DNA of 64,000 bases from Reyranella sp. GTDB lineage: Bacteria; Pseudomonadota; Alphaproteobacteria; Reyranellales; Reyranellaceae. The notes under the pieces are model-generated. The model ran no database searches, was not told where the DNA came from, and worked only from the letters and a program-made list of their open reading frames with translations. Both the position numbers and the translations under genes were made by a program. The stretch lies in assembly GCF_017305915.1 (NCBI RefSeq), contig NZ_JAFKJN010000006.1, positions 62,001 to 126,000 of the forward strand, read 5' to 3'. Positions 1-7,697 of this stretch are shown in pieces. How positions within the stretch are numbered: the first letter of the stretch is position 1; the number at the start of each line of letters is the position of its first letter.

Positions 1-505
1 TGCCCGGGATGTCGGACTCCTTGAAGCCCGCCTGGCCCAGCATGTCCTTCCAGTACTGGATGTGCAGCGTCTGCTGCTTGATCGGGAAGGCGTAGTAGGC
101 CTTCTTCTTGGCCTTGTCGCTGTAGAGGTTGGCGGTCGACAGCGCGACCGCCTCGAAGCGGTCCTTCATCGGCACCAGGACGTCGGAGAGGTCCTCGAGC
201 TTGCCGTCGAACGCCCACTTGCCGGCAGTCTGCACGTCGTAGGTGTCGGAATAGGCGATGTCGGGCACGGTGCCGGCGTCGAGCGCGGCCACCGACTTCG
301 CGTTCATGTCCTGCACGGCGTACTGCGACAGCTCGATCTTGGTGCCGGTCTTCTGCTCGTACTTCTTGATCGCCGCGTACAGCGCGTCGTCCTCGGACTT
401 GTAGAAGCCCTTGACCCACCACACCGTGAGCTTGTCCTGGGCCATGCCCGGGACGGCGGAAAAGGCGACCGCCAGCGCGGCGGCACCGGCCAGAATCCGT
501 CTCAT
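1..505 (-). CDS. ABC transporter extracellular solute-binding protein (family 1), partial
   Basis: This is the N-terminal 168 residues of a periplasmic binding protein; the C-terminus lies beyond the left edge. It starts at ATG 505 with a signal peptide (RRILAGAAALAVAFSAVPGMAQ). The mature part begins DKLTVWWVKGFYKSEDDA and contains AALDAGTVPDIAYSDTYD, the pattern of SBP_bac_1 sugar/oligosaccharide-type receptors. In this family the protein captures a ligand in the periplasm for an ABC permease; the ligand cannot be read here. The membrane components would lie to the left, downstream on this strand. A GntR-type palindrome sits 17 nt upstream of the start codon, suggesting ligand-controlled repression. 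The family call is firm; the substrate is unknown. Confidence 0.85.
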   Translation of the reverse strand, partial: MRRILAGAAALAVAFSAVPGMAQDKLTVWWVKGFYKSEDDALYAAIKKYEQKTGTKIELSQYAVQDMNAKSVAALDAGTVPDIAYSDTYDVQTAGKWAFDGKLEDLSDVLVPMKDRFEAVALSTANLYSDKAKKKAYYAFPIKQQTLHIQYWKDMLGQAGFKESDIPG

Positions 506-521
506 CGTTTCCCCACTCTAT

Positions 522-536
522 AGTTGTCTGACAACT
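522..536. promoter_or_regulatory. GntR-type operator-like palindrome
   Basis: AGTTGT-CTG-ACAACT is a perfect 6-bp inverted repeat with a 3-bp spacer. Its core TTGTCTGACAA fits the TNGTNNNACNA pattern known for FadR-subfamily GntR repressors. It lies between the start of the solute-binding gene (505, minus strand) and the 3' end of the next gene, where a promoter for the transporter operon is expected. No GntR gene is in the window, so the regulator is inference. Confidence 0.45.
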
Positions 537-543
537 TTATGTA

Positions 544-1353
544 TCAGGCGGCCCCGCGCGAGTCGAGGAAAGTCCGCAGCAGCGCCGCGCACTGTGACGC
601 ATGCGAGAACGGCAGGCCGTGCCGCGAATGCCCGATCACGTTGAGCTCGGCATTGCCCAGCAACCGGTGCAACTCAGCCATGACGGGCACCGGAATGAAC
701 GGACTCCCGTCGGGATGCAAGAGCAGAGTGGGGCACTCGATTTCCTTCAGTCGCGGTGTGAGATCGGCGCCAATCAGCACGCCGAGCGCATTAAGGATCG
801 CGTCGGGCGTCCATCGCGCCTGCTCCGCCTCGAACCACTGCCGGCGCTCCGGCGTCAGCGCATCGTCATGGAAGCGGTCGGCCATGAAGGCCTTCGACCA
901 GCCGGCCGAGCCGCCCTCGGCGAGCTGCTGCTTCCAGGCATGCACCCGGCCGATGGTGGCGCCGAGATGGGCGCCGTTGCTGACGGTGAGTGTCGCAATG
1001 CGGTCGGGCCGCGCGATCGTCGCCGCCAGGGCGATCGTGCCGCCGATCGATTCGCCGACCAGATGGAATCGCGTCAGGCCGGCGGCGTCCGCGACGGCAA
1101 ACAGATCGTCGACCATGCGCTCGAGCGACCACTTGAAATCCGGCCCGGGGCTGTGCGAGCGGCCACAGCCGCGCATGTCGAACGCCGCCAGCGGATAGCG
1201 GTCGATCAGCGCCGGATACCAGCCGCGCCACAGCGCGCTGCTGCTGCCGATGCCGTGGTGAAAAAGAATCGGCAAGCCGCGCGCATTCCACGGCGCGGCT
1301 TGCTCGATCGCTTCGCAGTGAAGCGGCCCGTCGGTCGTTTGCACCAATGCCAT
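544..1353 (-). CDS. alpha/beta-fold hydrolase
   Basis: A 269-residue single-domain alpha/beta hydrolase without a signal peptide, so probably cytosolic. The oxyanion-hole region FHHGIGSS is near residue 32. The nucleophile elbow GESIGG supplies the catalytic Ser. A late acidic residue (LLLHPDGSPF) and a C-terminal His (GHSRHGLPFSH) complete the triad. The order AFDMRGCGRSHSPG before the nucleophile is typical of haloperoxidase / 3-oxoadipate enol-lactonase-like members (PcaD/MhpC superfamily), but the substrate cannot be assigned. It is divergent from the TctC-type binding protein at 1374 with only 20 bp between start codons, so the two promoters must overlap. Confidence 0.85.
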   Translation of the reverse strand: MALVQTTDGPLHCEAIEQAAPWNARGLPILFHHGIGSSSALWRGWYPALIDRYPLAAFDMRGCGRSHSPGPDFKWSLERMVDDLFAVADAAGLTRFHLVGESIGGTIALAATIARPDRIATLTVSNGAHLGATIGRVHAWKQQLAEGGSAGWSKAFMADRFHDDALTPERRQWFEAEQARWTPDAILNALGVLIGADLTPRLKEIECPTLLLHPDGSPFIPVPVMAELHRLLGNAELNVIGHSRHGLPFSHASQCAALLRTFLDSRGAA

Positions 1354-1373
1354 AACCCACCATACTTGGTCCG

Positions 1374-2348
1374 ATGACCCGCCTCACCCGCCGCGCCCTA
1401 CTCTGCGGAACCGTCGCGACGCCGTTCGTCGGCCGTGCGCAGACCGCCGATTTCCCCGACCGTCCGTTGCGCTTCGTCGTCGGCTTCCCGCCCGGCGGGC
1501 CGAACGACCTGCTGACCCGCCTGGTCGCGCCCGGCATCGGCGAGCGGCTGGGCCGCAACGTCGTGGTCGAGAACCGCGCCGGCGCCAACGGCGAGATCGC
1601 CTGCGCCTCGGTCGCCAAGGCGCCGGCCGACGGCAGCGTCTTCATGCTGGCGTCGAACGGCTCGACCACGGTGGCCGCGGCGCTCAACAAGGCGCTGCCC
1701 TACGACATCCGCACCGATTTCGCGGCGGTGGCGCCGGTCGGCATCAATCCCATGCTGCTGGTGGTGCGGCCCGACCTGCCGGCCCGGAACGTCGCCGAGC
1801 TGCTCGACATGGCGCGCGCCAAGCCGGGCAAGCTGAACGGCGCCTCGGCCGGCGCCGGCGGCGCCACGCACCTCGCGCTCGAGCTGTTCAAGTCGCTGGG
1901 CAAGGCCGACATCGTCCACGTGCCGTACAAAGGCGGCGGACCGGCGATGGCCGACCTGATGGCGAGCCTGGTCGACATCTATTTCGGCGGCCTGTCGACG
2001 GCGCTGCCGCACGTGAAAGCGGGCAAGCTGCGCGCGTTGGGCCAGACCGGCGAGAAGCGCTCGGCCGCCGCGCCCGACATCCCGACCATCGCCGAGTCGG
2101 GCCTGGCCGGCTACGAGGCGGCGATCTCCTACGGCATCTTCCTGCCGATCGGCGCGCCGCAACCCTTGGTCGACAAGCTGCACGCCGCCGCCGCCGCGAC
2201 CGTCCGCTCGCCCGGGGTGGCGAAGAAGTTCGCCGATTTAGGCGCCGATCCGCAGTTCGGTACGCCCGCAGCGTTCGCAGCCTACGTCGCCGGCGACATG
2301 GCCAAGTGGGCCAAGGTCGCCAAGGACGCAGGCCTGAAGGCCGAATAG
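1374..2348 (+). CDS. tripartite tricarboxylate transporter (TctC/Bug) solute-binding protein
   Basis: A 324-residue periplasmic receptor of the Bug/TctC family. It has a Tat-like leader (TRRALLCGTVATPFVGRAQ). The mature start DFPDRPLRFVVGFPPGGPND carries the family hallmark PxRPLRxVVxFPPGGxxD. Further hallmarks are ENRAGANGEIA near residue 63 and VHVPYKGGGPAMADLMA near residue 180. Family members bind carboxylates or small aromatic or nicotinate-like ligands. No TctA/TctB membrane partner is adjacent, so this is an orphan receptor, a frequent situation in Bug-rich genomes. Its 3' end faces the NIPSNAP gene with only a 3-bp gap. Confidence 0.9.
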   Translation: MTRLTRRALLCGTVATPFVGRAQTADFPDRPLRFVVGFPPGGPNDLLTRLVAPGIGERLGRNVVVENRAGANGEIACASVAKAPADGSVFMLASNGSTTVAAALNKALPYDIRTDFAAVAPVGINPMLLVVRPDLPARNVAELLDMARAKPGKLNGASAGAGGATHLALELFKSLGKADIVHVPYKGGGPAMADLMASLVDIYFGGLSTALPHVKAGKLRALGQTGEKRSAAAPDIPTIAESGLAGYEAAISYGIFLPIGAPQPLVDKLHAAAAATVRSPGVAKKFADLGADPQFGTPAAFAAYVAGDMAKWAKVAKDAGLKAE

Positions 2349-2351
2349 ACC

Positions 2352-2678
2352 TTATTTGACCGACGAGAACGCGGTCGGCTGCAGGATCTGCACCTCGACG
2401 TTGGTGACGATAGCGCCGTCCTTCTCGGTCTCGGCACGCTTGGCGTGCCACTCGGGATCGGCCTGGAAGGCGTTCCACTTCTTCTCCCGGTCGGCCAGCG
2501 AGTCCCATTGCAGGAAGTAGGTGAGCTCCTGGTTGGACTCGCCGATCACGGTGGTGAAGAAGCCGGCCTGCTTGATGCCGTGCCGCTCCCAGATCTTGAG
2601 CGTGATGTTGGCGAAGCGGTTGAGCAGCGCCGGCAGACGGCCCGGCACGCAGCGATAGACGCGCATTTCGTAGATCAT
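2352..2678 (-). CDS. NIPSNAP family protein
   Basis: A 108-residue dimeric alpha/beta-barrel-type protein. The opening MIYEMRVYRCVPGRLPALLN and the core GFFTTVIGESNQELTYFLQW are characteristic of NIPSNAP (Pfam PF07978). The catalytic role of bacterial NIPSNAPs is unknown; they often sit beside degradative genes. ATG 2678 is preceded by a strong ribosome binding site (AAGGGGAGAG on the minus strand). It lies 15 bp downstream of the MBL-fold hydrolase at 2694 on the same strand, so the two are probably co-transcribed and may act on the same catabolic route. Confidence 0.85.
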   Translation of the reverse strand: MIYEMRVYRCVPGRLPALLNRFANITLKIWERHGIKQAGFFTTVIGESNQELTYFLQWDSLADREKKWNAFQADPEWHAKRAETEKDGAIVTNVEVQILQPTAFSSVK

Positions 2679-2693
2679 GTCTCTCTCCCCTTC

Positions 2694-3581
2694 TTAGAAG
2701 TTGGCGGCGAAACGTGGCGCGAAGCCCGCGCCCTTGTGATCGATGTGGCAGTGGAACGGCGCGCCGAAGTGGCAGGGCAGCAGCATCGCGCCGGTGCCGG
2801 CGCAATGCTCGATCGCCGCGCGCCGGCTCTTGCGCGCATTGTCCTGGTCGAGACAGGCGAAGCTGTTCCACTCCGGATGATAGACCTGCACCGCGTGGTG
2901 CAGGATGTCGCCGCAGAACAGCGCCTTCTTGCCCTGCGAGTCGAGCTCGATGCGCACCGTGCCGGGCGTGTGCCCGGCCGCCGGCGTGACCTTCAGACCG
3001 TCCTCGATCTCGGCGCCGCCCGTCACCATCTGCGCCTTGCCGGCATCGACCACGGGCAGCACCGAATCGCGGAACGAGCCGCCGTTGGCCGGTCCCTTCT
3101 GCGGATCCGAATCGAGCTGCTTGTAGAAGTCGAAGTCCTCCTGGCTCCAGACGTACTTCGCATTCTTGAAGGTCGGCACCCAGCGGCCGTTCTCCAGCCG
3201 CGTGTTCCAGCCGACGTGGTCGACATGCAGGTGGGTGCACATCACCATGTCGACCTGGTCGGGCGTCACGCCCGCCGCCTTCAACCGGTCGAGATAGGGC
3301 GTGTTCATCATGTCCCACTTCGGCCGGTGCTTGCGCGGCTTGTGATTGCCGACGCAGGTGTCGATCAGGATGGTCTTGCCGCCGAGCCGCAGCAGCCAGC
3401 TATGAATGCTGAGCTTCAGCCAACCCGACGCCGCGTCGTAGTGGTTGGGCGACATCCAGGCGCCATGCTCGCGCACCACGTCCGCGCTCCAGTCGGGAAA
3501 GAACACCTTGGCGTCGAAGTTGGGCTCGTAGCTTTCCTCGATGCGCGTCGCCGTGGCGGCGCCGAGCTTCACCTCGACCAT
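2694..3581 (-). CDS. MBL-fold metallo-hydrolase
   Basis: A 295-residue metallo-beta-lactamase-fold hydrolase without a signal peptide. The zinc motif HxHxDH is present as THLHVDHVGWN (His117, His119, Asp121, His122). Later metal ligands are in AAGHTPGT and near the C-terminus in PCHFGAPFHCHID. The layout (a Cys-containing DTCVGNHK loop before the motif, and GDILHHAVQVYHPEW) resembles lactonase/quinolonase-like MBL enzymes such as AHL lactonase relatives, but specificity is open. The start ATG 3581 has a GGGGAAACGC leader. It leads a two-gene unit with the NIPSNAP gene. Confidence 0.88.
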   Translation of the reverse strand: MVEVKLGAATATRIEESYEPNFDAKVFFPDWSADVVREHGAWMSPNHYDAASGWLKLSIHSWLLRLGGKTILIDTCVGNHKPRKHRPKWDMMNTPYLDRLKAAGVTPDQVDMVMCTHLHVDHVGWNTRLENGRWVPTFKNAKYVWSQEDFDFYKQLDSDPQKGPANGGSFRDSVLPVVDAGKAQMVTGGAEIEDGLKVTPAAGHTPGTVRIELDSQGKKALFCGDILHHAVQVYHPEWNSFACLDQDNARKSRRAAIEHCAGTGAMLLPCHFGAPFHCHIDHKGAGFAPRFAANF

Positions 3582-3627
3582 GCGTTTCCCCTTCTGCTTT
3601 GGGCGAAGTCTAAGGGCACGCCCGGCC

Positions 3628-3924
3628 TCAGAACAGGCCGCCCCGCATGGCTTTTCGATAGCCGAACCAGGCGCCGATCGCGCCGCTGAGCCCTGCCGCC
3701 ACGATCAGGACCATGAAATGCACGCCGACGGCGCGCGGATCGAGCAGGCCGTTCCACATCCGGGCCGCCCAGTTCGCGAGGCCCAGGTAGACGGCGGCGA
3801 CCACTTCGCCCAGCACCAGCCCGATCAAGACGATCCACGGCTGGCCGATCGGAATGCGCAGTCCCGCGATCACGCCCAGCACCAGCGCGACACCGCATGC
3901 AACAACGGCAGCGACGGTTTCCAC
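3628..3924 (-). CDS. small integral membrane protein of unknown function
   Basis: About 98 residues with three predicted membrane segments: an N-terminal VACGVALVLGVIAGL, a central PWIVLIGLVLGEVVAAVYLGL, and a C-terminal FMVLIVAAGLSGAIGAWFGY. It ends in a basic tail (RKAMRGGLF). I do not recognise a family. GTG 3924 is preferred because an AAGGAG motif lies about 10 nt upstream; an alternative TTG start at 3933 would put the same motif only 2 nt away. It is divergent from the amidase at 4002. Confidence 0.6.
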   Translation of the reverse strand: METVAAVVACGVALVLGVIAGLRIPIGQPWIVLIGLVLGEVVAAVYLGLANWAARMWNGLLDPRAVGVHFMVLIVAAGLSGAIGAWFGYRKAMRGGLF

Positions 3925-4001
3925 GATACGCAACGCTCCTTGATTGACCCCAGGCGCTCACTCTGTCTCAAGTGAATCGATCACGAAACGAACGAACATG
4001 C

Positions 4002-5432
4002 ATGTCTAAAGATATGTGCTGGACCTCCGCATCAGAACTCGGCCGCGCCTTCGCCCGCGGCACAACTTCTCCCGTCGAGGCCGTCGAGCAGGCGCTGCAG
4101 CGCGCAGAACGCTTGCAGCCGCTGTTCAATTTCATGGTTTTGATCGACCGCGACGGCGCTTTGGCGGCTGCCCGCGCGGCCGCGGCGCGCTGGCGCAAGC
4201 ACGAGCCGCTATCGCCGCTCGACGGCGTGCCGACCTCGATCAAGGACACGACGGCGGTAAAGGGTTGGCCGACGCGCTACGGATCGCACGCCACCGACGA
4301 GACGCCAGCCGCCGAGGATGCCGCCGTCACCGCGCGGCTGCGCGCCGCCGGCATGGTCTTCATCGGCAAGAGCACGACGCCCGAGTTCGGCTGGAAGGCA
4401 CTGACCGATTCGCCCCTACAAGGCACTACGCGCAGCCCGTGGAATCCCAACCATTCACCCGGCGGCTCGTCGGGCGGCGCCTCGTCGATGACAGCGGCCG
4501 GCGTCAATCCGTTCAACCACGGCAACGACGGCGGCGGCTCGATCCGCATCCCCGCCGCCCATACCGGCCTGGTTGGCTTGAAGCCGTCCTACGGCCGCAT
4601 CCCGCAATATCCGGCCGACTCGCCGTTCGCCGACGTGATCAGCCAGGGCGTGCTGGCACGCAGCGTGCTCGACACCGCGCTGGCACTGAACGCGATGGCC
4701 GGCCCCGACCCGCGCGACTGGCGCTCGCTTCCGGCCGAGGATCGCGACTACACGATCGGCCTCGACGGCGGCGTGCGTGGCTGGCGACTGGGCCTCAGCC
4801 TCGACTTCGGCCATGTCAAAGCCGACCCCGAGGTCCGCGCCCTGGTCGAGGCGGCGGCGCGCCGTTTCGAGGCGCTCGGCGCGCATGTCGAGGACGTCGG
4901 GCCGCTGATCGCGCCGTTGAAGGAGCCGTTCGAGGCGCTGTGGAGCGGCAGCTTCGGCGTGCGCCTGCGGCAGATCCCGACGCAGCTCCACGGCAAGCTC
5001 GACCCCGGGTTCAGGGCGCTGGCGGAGCAAGGTCTTTCCGTCACCCTGGCCGACTACGCCCGCGCCTATGAGGCCAAGTCCAAGCTCGCGCGCGACATGG
5101 CGCTGTGGCACCAGACCTACGACCTGCTGCTGGCGCCGGTGACGCCGACCGCGGCGCCGCCGGTCGACACGCTCTACAACTCCGACGCCTTCCCGCGCTG
5201 GACCAAGGGCGCGCCCTACACCCTGCCGTTCAACCTGACCGGCGCGCCGGCGGCCTCGATGCCGGCCGGCCTGACGCAGGCCGGGCTGCCGGTCGGCCTG
5301 CAGATCGTCGGCCCGCCGCGCGCCGACCATCGCGTGCTGCAGGCGATGCGGGCCTACGAAAGCGCCTGCGGCTGGAGTTGGCCGCAGGAGCGGGTTCTGA
5401 AAACCCTGGCCGGGCTCCAGTCTTCGGCTTGA
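4002..5432 (+). CDS. amidase (amidase signature family)
   Basis: A 476-residue amidase-signature enzyme hydrolysing a C-N amide bond of unknown substrate. The Ser-cisSer-Lys triad is visible: Lys81 in TSIKDTT, the Gly/Ser loop GGSSGGASS with Ser156/157, and the nucleophile Ser180 in DGGGSIRIPAAHTGL. ATG 4002 is chosen because it opens the conserved N-terminal helix region; a GTG at 3972 would add ten residues of unlikely sequence (NRSRNERTC). The C-terminus is normal (LPFNLTGAPAASMPAGL, GLPVGLQIVGPPRADHRVL). A second amidase-signature gene of different subtype is at 23446. No operon partner is visible. Confidence 0.9.
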   Translation: MSKDMCWTSASELGRAFARGTTSPVEAVEQALQRAERLQPLFNFMVLIDRDGALAAARAAAARWRKHEPLSPLDGVPTSIKDTTAVKGWPTRYGSHATDETPAAEDAAVTARLRAAGMVFIGKSTTPEFGWKALTDSPLQGTTRSPWNPNHSPGGSSGGASSMTAAGVNPFNHGNDGGGSIRIPAAHTGLVGLKPSYGRIPQYPADSPFADVISQGVLARSVLDTALALNAMAGPDPRDWRSLPAEDRDYTIGLDGGVRGWRLGLSLDFGHVKADPEVRALVEAAARRFEALGAHVEDVGPLIAPLKEPFEALWSGSFGVRLRQIPTQLHGKLDPGFRALAEQGLSVTLADYARAYEAKSKLARDMALWHQTYDLLLAPVTPTAAPPVDTLYNSDAFPRWTKGAPYTLPFNLTGAPAASMPAGLTQAGLPVGLQIVGPPRADHRVLQAMRAYESACGWSWPQERVLKTLAGLQSSA

Positions 5433-5583
5433 AACCCGACCGCCGGCTGACTAAGTCTTCCGTTGGGCAACCGGTATCCGGGAGCCCGCATCGTTTTGCG
5501 TGGTTGTCGCTTCGACGAGAAGGGACGGCTGGGGCAAGACACCTCCCTTCATGCCGGGCGACCGCCGGGCAACGGAGGTTGAC

Positions 5584-5946
5584 ATGAGCAATTTCAACGA
5601 CACGCTGAAGCAGCACTGGCGCGATGTGATCAATCTGATCCTCGGCCTTTGGCTTATCATCTCGCCCTGGGCGCTGGGCTATCTCGCGGATACGACGGCG
5701 GCGTGGAACGCCTACATCGTCGGCATCATCGTGGTGGTCGCGGCCGCTGCGACCCTGGTCGCGTTTCATCGCTGGGAGGAGTGGATCAACGTGGCGTTCG
5801 GCGCCTGGCTGATCGCCTCGCCGTTCCTGCTCGGCCAGGAGGGGCATGTCGCCGTGATGTGGAACCAGATCGTGACGGGCGTGCTGGTCGGCGGCCTGGC
5901 GCTGTGGGCGGCCTTTGCCGAGCCCAAAGGCCGGGTGGCGGCCTGA
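5584..5946 (+). CDS. SPW repeat membrane protein
   Basis: A 120-residue membrane protein with four predicted helices arranged as a tandem duplication. Each half begins with an amphipathic helix followed by the conserved motif (IISPWALGY near residue 25, then LIASPFLLGQ near residue 78). This is the SPW repeat family (PF03779). Its function is unknown; members are small inner-membrane proteins often found near stress genes. ATG 5584 has an excellent GGAGG at 5574-5578, which excludes the longer upstream reading. Only 3 bp after its stop begins the CAACTGAT sequence that bounds the duplicated hydrolase fragment. Confidence 0.85.
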   Translation: MSNFNDTLKQHWRDVINLILGLWLIISPWALGYLADTTAAWNAYIVGIIVVVAAAATLVAFHRWEEWINVAFGAWLIASPFLLGQEGHVAVMWNQIVTGVLVGGLALWAAFAEPKGRVAA

Positions 5947-5949
5947 AGG

Positions 5950-6106
5950 CAACTGATATCGGCGTCATCAACGAGGGGCCGCTGCCCTGTTCATGACGCC
6001 GATCCTCACGGCCGTGGCGGCTGCGGCAGCCATCCGTTTCCGCAGCGCCACTTGGCCGCCGTTGCAACTGCGACTCGCCAAGGCCGGCGACAACATCAAC
6101 TGATTT
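5950..6106 (+). pseudogene. 147-bp relic duplicating the 5' end of the downstream dienelactone-hydrolase gene
   Basis: Bases 5950-6096 closely copy the junction that starts at 6848: the CAACTGAT boundary, the leader, and the first ~45 codons of the hydrolase at 6870. The fragment still encodes MTPILTAVAAAAAIRFRSA and WPPLQLRLAKAGDNIN from 5993, matching MTPILTTAAAAETIHFRSA and WPPTPLQLRLAKAGDTI. It then hits a stop (6101-6103) inside a second CAACTGATTT. The original start codon region has become ATCAAC. This is a non-functional duplication scar; the direct repeat CAACTGAT at 5950, 6097 and 6848 marks its edges. Confidence 0.75.
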
Positions 6107-6179
6107 CCACGGCGTTGTGACTTGGCCGGCTCGGCCGCGGCGGCTTCACTAGCCCTGCTAAAAGGCTAGGGAGCACGTC

Positions 6180-6854
6180 ATGAAACGCCATCACGTCATC
6201 GGGCTCATCGTCGGCGCCGCAGCGCTTGCGACCATCACCGGGTCGCAAGCCCAGCAGCAGCCGCCGCAATTCCCCAACATGACCTTCTTCATCACCAGCA
6301 CCGGCGGGCCGAGCGGCGCCAACTTCGGCGGCCTCGACGGCGCCGACAAGCACTGCCAGACGCTGGCCGAGAAGGCCGGCGCCGGCGCCAAGACCTGGCG
6401 CGCCTATCTCAGCACCCAGGCGGTGGGCGGCGCGACCGCAGTCAACGCCAAGGACCGCATCGGCAAGGGACCGTGGGTCAACGCCACGGGCGTGCAGATC
6501 GCCGCAAGCGTCGACGATCTCCATGGGCCCGGCAACAAGATCGCCGCAGAGACCTTGGTTTCCGAGAACGGCCGGCTGATCCCGTCGCGGCTCTACACCG
6601 TGAACCAGCACGACATCCTGACCGGCTCGAAGCCCGACGGCACCGCCTTCCCGCCGGACAAGGACATGACCTGCGGCAACTGGACGAAGTCGGGCGAAGG
6701 CAACGCCATGGTCGGCCATGCCGACCGCATGGGCCTGCGCGACGACGACGCCTCGAAGTCGTGGAACTCCTCGCACCCGTCACGAGCGTGCGATGCGGCC
6801 TCGCTGGTGGCGACGGGCGGTGCCGGCCTGCTCTACTGCTTCGCCGCCAACTGA
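6180..6854 (+). CDS. exported DUF1554-like (lectin-fold) protein
   Basis: A 224-residue secreted protein with a clear signal peptide (RHHVIGLIVGAAALATITGSQAQ). The mature domain starts MTFFITSTGGPSGANFGG and continues GLDGADKHCQTLAEKAGAGA and TWRAYLST. It ends with conserved Cys-containing blocks (DMTCGNWTKSG, GHADRMGL, WNSSHPS, RACD, GGAGLLYCFA). This order of FxTS...GADxxCQ...WRAxLS...C..W...GHxD...WN..H...C...GGxGxxYCF is what I know from the DUF1554 family, a C-type-lectin-like fold common in Leptospira surface proteins. Its ligand is unknown. A good SD (GGGAG) precedes ATG 6180. It probably shares a transcript with the hydrolase 15 bp downstream. Confidence 0.7.
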   Translation: MKRHHVIGLIVGAAALATITGSQAQQQPPQFPNMTFFITSTGGPSGANFGGLDGADKHCQTLAEKAGAGAKTWRAYLSTQAVGGATAVNAKDRIGKGPWVNATGVQIAASVDDLHGPGNKIAAETLVSENGRLIPSRLYTVNQHDILTGSKPDGTAFPPDKDMTCGNWTKSGEGNAMVGHADRMGLRDDDASKSWNSSHPSRACDAASLVATGGAGLLYCFAAN

Positions 6855-6869
6855 TTTAAGGTCGACGTC

Positions 6870-7697
6870 ATGAGAGCGTGGCTCACAGCCCTCCTCATGA
6901 CGCCGATCCTCACGACCGCGGCGGCCGCGGAAACCATCCACTTCCGCAGCGCCACCTGGCCGCCGACGCCGTTGCAACTGCGGCTCGCCAAGGCCGGCGA
7001 CACCATCGCCGAGCAGGCGAGCGTGCCGCTCAGCGCCGAGCTCTACCGCCCGCCGGGCAAAGGTCCTTTCCCGGCAGTGATCCTCCTTCATCCCTGCAGC
7101 GGCCGCCTGCCGGCGCGCATCGAGCAGGCCGACGCCGCGCGCTACATCGCGCTCGGCTATGCCGTGCTGGCGCTCGATAATTTTACCGCGCGCGGCATCG
7201 CCGACGGCGGCTGCACCGGCGGCGGCGCCTCGGTCGACGGCGTGATGGATGCGTACGGCGCGCTGACGCAGTTGGCGAGCCTGCCGTTCATCGATCCCGA
7301 GCACATCGCCATCGTCGGCTACGCCTTCGGCGCCAACGTCGCGCTCTCGGCCGTCGAGTTCGACGGACCCGAGCGGTTGTTCGACCGGCGGTTCGCCGCC
7401 GCTGTCGCCTACTATCCCTACTGTCCCGAGAAGCTCTCGGTATCGGTGCCGACCGTGATCCTGACCGGTGCGCTCGACGCCTGGGCGCCGCCGCGGTCCT
7501 GCGAGCGGATGATGGCGCAGCGCACGGGCCTCGGCGCAGCGATGCGGCTGGTCGTCTATCCCGAGGCGCATCACGCCTTCAACCTGCCGCTCGAATCGCG
7601 CCGCTTCTACGGCGAGCAGCTCGAGTACAACGAGGCCGCCGCCCGCTCCGCCTGGGCCGAGACCGCGGCACTGCTGCGCCAGGCTTTCGGCCGTTAG
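6870..7697 (+). CDS. exported dienelactone hydrolase family protein
   Basis: A 275-residue alpha/beta hydrolase with an N-terminal signal peptide (WLTALLMTPILTTAAAAETI), so it should act in the periplasm. The DLH features are PFPAVILLHPCSGRLPARIE after the first strand, a nucleophile-elbow region IVGYAFGANVALSAV, and a C-terminal His in VVYPEAHHAFNLP. The elbow reads G-Y-A-F-G: the nucleophile position holds Ala rather than the Cys or Ser seen in active DLH enzymes. Catalysis is therefore doubtful, or an alternative residue is used. A truncated copy of its 5' end lies at 5950-6106. Its stop overlaps the convergent TctC gene by 4 bp. Confidence 0.8.
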   Translation: MRAWLTALLMTPILTTAAAAETIHFRSATWPPTPLQLRLAKAGDTIAEQASVPLSAELYRPPGKGPFPAVILLHPCSGRLPARIEQADAARYIALGYAVLALDNFTARGIADGGCTGGGASVDGVMDAYGALTQLASLPFIDPEHIAIVGYAFGANVALSAVEFDGPERLFDRRFAAAVAYYPYCPEKLSVSVPTVILTGALDAWAPPRSCERMMAQRTGLGAAMRLVVYPEAHHAFNLPLESRRFYGEQLEYNEAAARSAWAETAALLRQAFGR

